Source: Bacteroidota bacterium
GTDB taxonomy: Bacteria; Bacteroidota; Bacteroidia; Bacteroidales; UBA4417
DNA: 10,123 bases
Assembly: GCA_020048595.1 (NCBI GenBank)
Contig: JAIFMH010000058.1
Location: 1-10,123, forward strand
Reading direction: 5' to 3'
Shown: positions 1 to 5,959 of the stretch, in pieces
How positions within the stretch are numbered: position 1 is the first letter of the stretch
How the letters are laid out: each line of letters opens with the position of its first letter
Made by a program: the position numbers and the translations under genes
The notes under the pieces: generated by a model
What the model saw: only the letters and a program-made list of their open reading frames with translations
Told to the model about the DNA's origin: nothing
Databases searched by the model: none

Positions 1-1250
1 TCGATGATGCCATCACTCAACTTAAAACTTCGTCCAAAAAATACGATTATATAATTAGCGAGCCTTCTAATCCGTGGATTGCCGGGATAGGGAATCTCTA
101 TTCGTGGGAATTTTTCAATGTATGTAAAGAGCGCCTTAATTATAATGGTGTGTTAACCCAATGGTTTCATACTTACGATGTTAATAATGATATATTCCGA
201 CTTGTTCTGAGCACCATCAGCAAAGTATTCCCATATGTTACCATCTGGAAAGTATCTGATGCCGACATAATCATTCTTGGTTCGGCGACTCCATTTTCCA
301 TTGACTTTGAGGCTATGGAGTTAAAAATGAATCAACTACAGATAGCCCAGGAACTGGCTCGGATAAAAATGTATGATCTGCCCACATTGCTCTCTATGCA
401 GGTTGTTTCAGCACGGAACAATCCTTTTGCCTACAGCGAAAATGATATTAATACAGCCAAAAAACCTATCCTGGAATTCATGGCTCCTGTTGCGCTCTTT
501 ACTCACGAAGCGGTGTCGTTACTGGATAGTCTGGATGAAAGATTCTCCTTTCAGGATAGAAATTTATGGTATCCAGATTATGTGGCCCTACATCCCTTAT
601 CATTCGAAAATTATATGAACATCGCCCGTTACAGAAGTACATCACACACAGGCGATCTGGCGCTTGCGTATACTGCTTTACGAAAAGCGCTGGAAATGGA
701 GCCCGAAAACGAAGAAGCATTGGCGATGATTGCAAAGACAACCGGTGATTTACAACTGCCAGATGTGAATTTACGCAAGTCACAGCTTGAAGAATTGCGC
801 CTGATGTACGAATTAAACCCGAATGACCATTCTTCAATTTTAGGATATTTAAATGCACTTGTTGATTATTACCGGATTGACAACTCAATTGTAAATCCTC
901 AACAAATGGATGATGCCGTGGAATTAATGCAAAGAGGTATTTTATACTCTCAGGGCCGCGAAGAACAGTTTCAATATGTATTGGCCATGATTCTTACAGG
1001 GGCAGGAAGAAATACCGAAGCAGCCGTTGCCTTTGAGGATTTGGAGCAATACAGGAGCCCGGATGGAACAGGTACCTCAATAATTTCGGAGGAAGAACTC
1101 ATTTTTAAGATCGGAGAAAGTTATTACAACGCCGGCAATCTGATTAAGGCTGAGGAATGTTTTGATCTCTTGATTTCATCAAATACTGCGCCTGACAAAG
1201 TTCTATCCATGCAGCGTAAAATTGTGCTTAAAAAAGATGGAATAAGGTAA
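1..1250 (+). CDS. Spermidine synthase-like protein with C-terminal TPR region (5'-truncated)
   Basis: The 5' end lies outside the window. The frame is open from base 3 with no stop until TAA at 1248-1250, giving 415 visible residues. The first residues read YDYIISEPSNPWIAGIGNLY, followed by WEFF and, further on, TQWFHTYDV; this is the signature of the class I methyltransferase-fold spermidine/spermine synthase domain found in large bacterial proteins whose N-terminus is often a multi-pass membrane region. In true spermidine synthases the matching loop carries a catalytic Asp; here it reads SEPSNPW, so aminopropyl transfer is not assured. From about fragment residue 200 the chain becomes helical with TPR-like repeats (for example GDLALAYTALRKALEMEPEN and ESYYNAGNLIKAEECF), suggesting protein-protein contact. 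A GTG at 150 could be mistaken for the start, but the conserved domain clearly continues upstream of it. It is probably not functionally part of the downstream sugar locus. Family assignment is fairly sure; activity is not. Confidence 0.85.
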   Translation, partial: DDAITQLKTSSKKYDYIISEPSNPWIAGIGNLYSWEFFNVCKERLNYNGVLTQWFHTYDVNNDIFRLVLSTISKVFPYVTIWKVSDADIIILGSATPFSIDFEAMELKMNQLQIAQELARIKMYDLPTLLSMQVVSARNNPFAYSENDINTAKKPILEFMAPVALFTHEAVSLLDSLDERFSFQDRNLWYPDYVALHPLSFENYMNIARYRSTSHTGDLALAYTALRKALEMEPENEEALAMIAKTTGDLQLPDVNLRKSQLEELRLMYELNPNDHSSILGYLNALVDYYRIDNSIVNPQQMDDAVELMQRGILYSQGREEQFQYVLAMILTGAGRNTEAAVAFEDLEQYRSPDGTGTSIISEEELIFKIGESYYNAGNLIKAEECFDLLISSNTAPDKVLSMQRKIVLKKDGIR

Positions 1251-1504
1251 CTTCAACTCTGAACACGGAACAAGCCAATATGCATGGCTGACTAACGGCT
1301 CTACACAGGTGCCCGCAAAAGTATTCAGACCCCGAACCCGATTAATAATGCACTACTCATCTTGAAAATGGACAGATAATTGACATAAATGGACAATTAC
1401 ATTAACCTCTGTTTTTATCCGGATGGTACTTTTGGATAGAGGTAGATGCATATGCTGATATCGATGGTCCTGAATTAATAGTCACATTTTATCCAGAAAG
1501 ATGA
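1246..1504 (+). pseudogene. Probable decayed 3' remnant of an unidentified gene
   Basis: No intact gene fits between 1250 and 1501, yet protein-like stretches appear in successive frames. Frame 1 (1246-1362) contains SQYAWLTNGSTQVPAK before a stop at 1363. Frame 2 (1349-1402) contains LENGQIIDINGQLH before a stop at 1403. Frame 3 (1389-1436) contains CFYPDGTF before a stop at 1437. Frame 2 (1433-1501) then contains WIEVDAYA and DIDGPELIVTFYPER, with a TGA at 1502-1504 overlapping the next gene's ATG as ATGA. Read in order they would make one beta-rich C-terminal domain of about 80 residues broken by at least three frameshifts. The family is not recognised. The joining of segments is inference; chance open frames in a short A/T-rich spacer are the alternative. 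If it is a remnant, an ancestral gene lay directly before the 1501 gene and was coupled to it by the stop/start overlap. Confidence 0.4.
1369..1395 (+). repeat. Three TKGACA words at 10-11 bp spacing (possible operator)
   Basis: TGGACA at 1369-1374, TTGACA at 1380-1385 and TGGACA at 1390-1395 lie on one face of the helix. The outer two belong to a 9-bp exact direct repeat, AAATGGACA (1366-1374 and 1387-1395), whose copies start 21 bp apart. The site is about 105-130 bases before the first hydrolase gene, a usual place for a regulator of a sugar locus. It also lies within the suspected gene remnant, where it encodes two Asn-Gly-Gln triplets, so coding origin is a serious alternative. No regulator gene is in the window. 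Confidence 0.2.
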
Positions 1505-2997
1505 AAAGATTACCCTTTTACCTTATCGTAGTACTTCTGTTTTCCATTGCGGTCAGTAATAATCTGCTTGCACAAAAAACAGATCTGATAAATAAATGGG
1601 ATACTATCCGGCCACTTGCGAATCCAGACAAAGGCTGGTATCATCACATGCTCGACAACGGTATACATAAATACCTTATCCAGGACGAAAAGGATTTAAC
1701 CGGTTTCCCTGGGATGGATCATCTGTACCTGCGTTTGGCGTGGGCATTTCTGGAGCCGGAAGAAGGCAAATTCGACTGGTCGTACATCGATAACATTGTG
1801 GATAAATATGTACCATTGGGTTTCAAAATTTCGTTTCGGATCTCCTGCAAGGAAACAGGTAAATTAAATGAGGCTGTTCCGGTCGAAATTGACGGAATTC
1901 GCTATGCAACCCCCTATTGGGTAGTTCAGGCCGGTGCAAAAGGCACTGAACGCCCGGAATTTGGCGGTCCGGATTGGACTCCAAAATGGAATGATTCAAT
2001 ATATCTCCAAAAGCTTGATAGTTTCCATAAAGCATTTGCTGCAAAATATGATGGGAAACCATGGGTTCGTTATGTTGATGTAGGCAGTATAGGCGACTGG
2101 GGGGAAGGTCACACCTGGAGATCAACACGTGTTCCTCCTACATTTAATGAAGTGAAGGCCCATATCGACCTTTATTTAAGGCATTACAAAAAGACATTAA
2201 TAGTTGTTACCGACGACTTGTTACGTTCGACAAATTCGGAAACCGAAAAAATGGAATTGTATAATTATGCAGTCGCAAATGGAATATCATTACGCGACGA
2301 TAGTCCAATGGTCCTGGGATTAATGCAAAATGATCTAAGAACATGGACAGTGAAACATCCATATTTCTTTGAAGGCGTTTATAAAAGCAGACCTACGGTT
2401 TTTGAACTTGAACATTTTGGAAAAGTAAAAAACCAGGGACATTGGTTAGGTAAGAACGGAAAAGACACCATACCGGCATTGAAAGTTACCGGGGCAGACG
2501 TATTTAGAAATTCCATGAAACTAATTCGCCCAACCTACATTGGTTATCATGGTTACATTGAAGAATGGATAAATGATAATCCGGATTTAACCAAAGAGTT
2601 GCTGAACCTGTGCGGTTACTGGTACTTCCCGGTGTCGATAAATGTAACTCAGGCCAAAGGTCATAAATTATCTTTCGAAATTGAGTGGCTCAACAAGGGT
2701 GTTGCTCCGGCATACAACTCATACCAGTTAAGAGGGAAACTTCTTCCAGAGGATAGTAATTCTGAACCAATCGAATTTAAAATTGAAGATTCCGGCAATA
2801 AGAGATGGATGCCGGGAGTGGTTTCTACCGAAAAATACACGGTAAGGCTTTGCGGAAAACTAAAAGGTAAATATTCGCTGGCCATTCAGCTTTTCGATAT
2901 AAAATCAGAACGACCGGTTGAAATAGGATTATCAACCGGGATAAAAATTGAGAATTATTTTATTATCCAGAGTCTTTTATACCCTTCAATTAAATGA
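1501..2997 (+). CDS. Secreted clan GH-A-like putative glycosidase, DUF4832-related
   Basis: 498 residues. A Sec signal peptide (basic MKR, hydrophobic residues 5-19, likely cleavage after LLA at 24 before Gln25) points to export. The mature start has NPDKGWY (41-47), then LRLAWAFLEPEEGKFDW (77-93), the beta-strand and 'EP-x-x-G' pattern seen in clan GH-A (beta/alpha)8 enzymes such as GH42 and GH5. DVGSIGDWGEGH (193-204) would end strand beta4, making Glu202 the candidate acid/base; FELEHFG (301-307) offers Glu302 or Glu304 as nucleophile about 100 residues later. Residues from about 375 form a beta-rich C-terminal domain resembling DUF4832. The same G-x-W-G-E-x-H signature and N-terminal Asn-Pro-x-x-Gly-Trp recur in the protein encoded at 4461-5900, so the two are distant paralogues. 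First of six closely spaced hydrolase genes; the next begins 25 bases later. A glycosidase role is likely; the substrate is unknown. Confidence 0.75.
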   Translation: MKRLPFYLIVVLLFSIAVSNNLLAQKTDLINKWDTIRPLANPDKGWYHHMLDNGIHKYLIQDEKDLTGFPGMDHLYLRLAWAFLEPEEGKFDWSYIDNIVDKYVPLGFKISFRISCKETGKLNEAVPVEIDGIRYATPYWVVQAGAKGTERPEFGGPDWTPKWNDSIYLQKLDSFHKAFAAKYDGKPWVRYVDVGSIGDWGEGHTWRSTRVPPTFNEVKAHIDLYLRHYKKTLIVVTDDLLRSTNSETEKMELYNYAVANGISLRDDSPMVLGLMQNDLRTWTVKHPYFFEGVYKSRPTVFELEHFGKVKNQGHWLGKNGKDTIPALKVTGADVFRNSMKLIRPTYIGYHGYIEEWINDNPDLTKELLNLCGYWYFPVSINVTQAKGHKLSFEIEWLNKGVAPAYNSYQLRGKLLPEDSNSEPIEFKIEDSGNKRWMPGVVSTEKYTVRLCGKLKGKYSLAIQLFDIKSERPVEIGLSTGIKIENYFIIQSLLYPSIK

Positions 2998-3022
2998 AAC
3001 TTGTCAAAAATAAATAGAAAAA

Positions 3023-4384
3023 ATGAGTATAGACTTGATCAAAAGAAAACCAATGAAGCTTCCGGCAATTATATATTTATTTATTTTGATTGGTTGCCAG
3101 ACAACTCTTTCCCAAACCAGAATTCAGGATTTTGCACCGAGACCGCCTTTAGGCTTCAATAGTTTTGACAGTTACCGTTCTGATCTGACTGAAGATAAGG
3201 CTTATGCATTGATGGATGTTATGGCTGCGCAATATCTTCCATTTGGATACAAATACTTCGTAATGGATGCTGGCTGGTATACAACCAAGAATCCGGCGAA
3301 ACATAAAGCTTCAGGATTAGAGTCATTTGGGATGTGTGTGGTTAATCCAACCCGTTTCCCCAACGGTGTTAAAGCACTCGTTAATTATGCTCACAATAAA
3401 GGATTGAAGTTTGGCGTATGGCTGATGCGTGGAATACAAAAGGATGCAGTAAAGCAAAATCTTCCTATTCCCGGAACAAATTACTTTAGTCGTGATATTG
3501 CTGATACAAATGATATTTGTGTTTGGAGTGGGATGAACTATGGGGTTGATATGACAAAGCCTGGCGCACAGGAATACTACAATGTCATAATTGACACACT
3601 TGCAAGCTGGGGAATAGACTTCATTAAGGTTGATGATATCGTGCCAAACCCACCGGAGATTGTTGCAATTGCAAACGCAATAGAAAACGGTAACCACCAG
3701 ATGATTTTCAGTCTTTCTCCCGGAGATGTTCATCATCAGGCACATTATCAATATTACAAACGGGCAAATATGTTGCGTATAACCCGCGATATCTGGGATA
3801 ATCCTCTCAGCATTGAGAAAGGCTTTTTTGCCTGGGAAAAATTTCAGGGCCTGTCAGGTCCCGGATTCTGGCCCGATTTAGACATGATCCCCTTCGGCCG
3901 GCTGGATGTGATTAATAAGGATGCCCGTCAAAGTAATTTTGATGAGAACCAGATGAAAACCTTCATTACTCAGCGTGCCATGGCTGCCTCGCCATTGATT
4001 ATCGGAGGGGATTTACTCACAATGGACGATCTCTCAAAGTCTTTGCTAACCAACAGGGAGATGCTTGCATGCAACCAGAATGGCGTTATGGGAGTTAATG
4101 TTTATCGGGCGGGGAACATTGATGTCTGGCTGACACCCCACCAGAGTGATCCCGGAATGGGATGGATTGGAATATTCAACCGTTCCACTTCTGACCGGAA
4201 AGTGACTCTGACTAAACAGGATTTAGGATTTGTTGCCTTCAAAGAAAGCTACAATCTGACTTACACAGACCAGGATATTCAGTTAGAGGATATCTGGTCG
4301 AACGAATCGTGTACAATAAAAGATACCCATACGTTTACACTCCCGGCAGAGGGTGTTGCATTTTTTAAGTTTAGAATGCAATAG
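3023..4384 (+). CDS. GH27-type alpha-galactosidase-like lipoprotein
   Basis: 453 residues. A lipoprotein signal ends in LIGC (lipobox, Cys25), so the enzyme is probably anchored in the outer membrane or periplasm. An in-frame ATG at 3053 (Met11) would give a shorter but still usable signal; the upstream start is kept because it supplies the basic KRK stretch, though the choice is open. The catalytic (beta/alpha)8 domain spans about 40-350: PPLGFNSFDSY (41-51) matches the GH27 opening motif, FIKVDD (200-205) carries the predicted nucleophile Asp204, and RITRDIWD (252-259) the predicted acid/base Asp256. GPGFWPDLDMI (279-289) matches the late GH27 motif. A beta-sandwich (about 355-453) closes the protein. 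GH27 enzymes hydrolyse alpha-galactosides, alpha-N-acetylgalactosaminides or beta-L-arabinopyranosides with retention. Oddity: the usual Asp-Asp-Cys-Trp sugar-binding motif is MDAGW (81-85), so galactose specificity is uncertain. Confidence 0.85.
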   Translation: MSIDLIKRKPMKLPAIIYLFILIGCQTTLSQTRIQDFAPRPPLGFNSFDSYRSDLTEDKAYALMDVMAAQYLPFGYKYFVMDAGWYTTKNPAKHKASGLESFGMCVVNPTRFPNGVKALVNYAHNKGLKFGVWLMRGIQKDAVKQNLPIPGTNYFSRDIADTNDICVWSGMNYGVDMTKPGAQEYYNVIIDTLASWGIDFIKVDDIVPNPPEIVAIANAIENGNHQMIFSLSPGDVHHQAHYQYYKRANMLRITRDIWDNPLSIEKGFFAWEKFQGLSGPGFWPDLDMIPFGRLDVINKDARQSNFDENQMKTFITQRAMAASPLIIGGDLLTMDDLSKSLLTNREMLACNQNGVMGVNVYRAGNIDVWLTPHQSDPGMGWIGIFNRSTSDRKVTLTKQDLGFVAFKESYNLTYTDQDIQLEDIWSNESCTIKDTHTFTLPAEGVAFFKFRMQ

Positions 4385-4460
4385 CCATTTATTGGGGTAC
4401 TTTGAAATGGGGTATTACTGGTTATAATTCAAATAGAGATACATAATCGAAAGTGTCAGT

Positions 4461-5900
4461 ATGAAAATAGTTAATAGTGCAGCGTTTCATTTATTGGTTT
4501 TGTTTTACATATCATTGGCAGGTTGTACGTCAAAAACAAATGGATCAGGTGAACAAACCACAGTGAGTTACATTGCCGACCTGAAGAGCGTGTTCCCCAA
4601 CCCGGAACGCGGCTGGCACAATCGTCGCGATGTTGACGGCCGTGAAAACAACGATGATCGCGACTTTACAGACATCAGTGCAGCGGGCCACACACTCGTT
4701 CACAGTTACCTGCGCCTGGATGACTTTAAGGAGACTGATATTATTCCGCAGTCATATCTCGATGAGTTGCAGGAAGCTCTGGATGCCATTCGTGCAAGTG
4801 GACTGAAGATTATACTGCGCCCAACACATGTATGGGACGAAAAGCCTTCAGTTCCCGAATCCCGCATTTTAAAGCATATAGAACAATTAAACGCCGTCAT
4901 ATCGAGAAACGCTGATGTTATCTGTCACCTGGAGGCTGGGTACCTTGGTAAGTGGGGCGAATGGCACTCAGGCTGGTATACCGACCTTAGCAACCGAAGT
5001 GATGGGGATACCCGTTACCGGATTATTGAGCGGATTCTTAATACAACACCTAACTCCCTCCCGTTAGTCATGCGCTACCCGATGCATATTCGTGAAATAC
5101 TGGAAGAAATTCCGGTGCCTGAAGGCAGCAAGCCATTGACCCAGGTACAGCGTGATCGCGTCGGCCATCACAGTGACTGTTTTCTTTACAACGAGCATGA
5201 CCGTGGTACCTACGCCAGATATGATATCTGGTTCGGTGATCAGACACTGGAACAACAGAAACAGTATGCATTTGATATGATTACCTCATATGGAGGAAAT
5301 AAAATGGTGGGAGGAGAAACCTGTTCGCCGGCAATAGACCGCATTGATGCTACACAAATCGAAATGGCAATGACGAACTGGACAGAAATAAATATCAATT
5401 TCTGGGAAGACGCCATTGCCATGTGGAAGAATAGGATACTGCCGGCAGATGGCAATGATCCGGCAGAGTCGGAATTTGTACGCATTTCAAGAAAATTAGG
5501 TTATCGCCTGCGCCTGATAGATGCCACCTTCCCAATGTCGGCAACAGCGGGGAGTAACTTTACGATTTCCGCGAATCTTAATAATGACGGTTACGCAGGC
5601 ATTGTCAAGTCGCGCCCCATTTTCCTGGTCTTTGACAACGGTACCAATCGCTACGATATTGAGCTGACCGGAATTGACGTGCGCACATGGGTGAGCGGCC
5701 CTGCCGCGCTCTCTCAGCAGACTGTGGCCCTGCCTTTGAACATGGTGCCCGGTAAGTACAAGCTGGCCTTGTGGCTTCCCGATGCTTCTGCCAGCCTTCA
5801 ATCATGGCCAGAATACTCCGTCCGCTTTGCCAATCAAGATGTATGGGATGCAGCCAAAGGATATAATATTTTAACTAATGCATTGATTATAAGGTATTAG
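4461..5900 (+). CDS. DUF4874/DUF4832 lipoprotein, putative clan GH-A glycosidase
   Basis: 479 residues with a lipoprotein signal ending SLAGC (Cys22). The N-terminal part fits DUF4874: FPNPERGWHNR (45-55), HSYLRLDDF (81-89), then LKIILRP (115-121) as a barrel strand. YLGKWGEWHSGW (161-172) gives Glu167 as candidate acid/base. GHHSDCFL (235-242) is a motif I associate with the DUF4832 part, and MVGGETC (282-288) gives Glu286 as candidate nucleophile, about 119 residues after Glu167. From about 350 a beta-sandwich follows (TISANLNNDGYAG, 368-380). These domains are known mainly as uncharacterised Pfam families in bacterial carbohydrate loci; the two-glutamate assignment is inference from motif position and from comparison with the 1501-2997 product. 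Gap of 76 bases before and 59 after. Parts of this gene are strongly G+C-rich relative to neighbours (by hand, 104 of 180 bases in 5641-5820), suggesting a separate origin. Confidence 0.78.
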   Translation: MKIVNSAAFHLLVLFYISLAGCTSKTNGSGEQTTVSYIADLKSVFPNPERGWHNRRDVDGRENNDDRDFTDISAAGHTLVHSYLRLDDFKETDIIPQSYLDELQEALDAIRASGLKIILRPTHVWDEKPSVPESRILKHIEQLNAVISRNADVICHLEAGYLGKWGEWHSGWYTDLSNRSDGDTRYRIIERILNTTPNSLPLVMRYPMHIREILEEIPVPEGSKPLTQVQRDRVGHHSDCFLYNEHDRGTYARYDIWFGDQTLEQQKQYAFDMITSYGGNKMVGGETCSPAIDRIDATQIEMAMTNWTEININFWEDAIAMWKNRILPADGNDPAESEFVRISRKLGYRLRLIDATFPMSATAGSNFTISANLNNDGYAGIVKSRPIFLVFDNGTNRYDIELTGIDVRTWVSGPAALSQQTVALPLNMVPGKYKLALWLPDASASLQSWPEYSVRFANQDVWDAAKGYNILTNALIIRY

Positions 5901-5959
5901 GTTTGACTTCAGTTGAAATATATACCTTCCCGTTATCGTGGAGACCTAAAAAAAAGATT

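Noticed and set aside
499..888. Long antisense open frame inside the spermidine-synthase-like gene
   Set aside because: It lies wholly within a well-conserved coding region on the other strand and shows no domain-like pattern; the same holds for the other antisense frames in the hydrolase genes.
1427..1434. TACTTTTG, a match to the Bacteroidota -7 promoter box TAnnTTTG before the 1501 gene
   Set aside because: No TTTG-like -33 element lies about 19-21 bases upstream, and the octamer overlaps the FYPDGTF codons of the suspected remnant, so a chance match is as likely.
2994..3017. ATGA overlap at the end of the 1501 gene opening a 7-codon frame
   Set aside because: Only seven codons (MKLVKNK), with no sign of a leader-peptide mechanism; a chance start codon.
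4385..4410. CCATTT...AAATGG inverted repeat after the GH27 stop as a terminator
   Set aside because: The stem is only 6 bp and A/T-rich, with a 14-base loop and no T-run after it.
5902..5930. TTTG followed by TATACCTTCC before the GH3 gene as an internal promoter
   Set aside because: Spacing is 17 bases and the -7 box matches only in part (TAccTTcc); too weak to call.
5903..5959. TTG at 5903 as an earlier start of the GH3 gene
   Set aside because: It would put 19 residues, including Trp and Pro, before a perfect signal peptide that starts with MKK at 5960.
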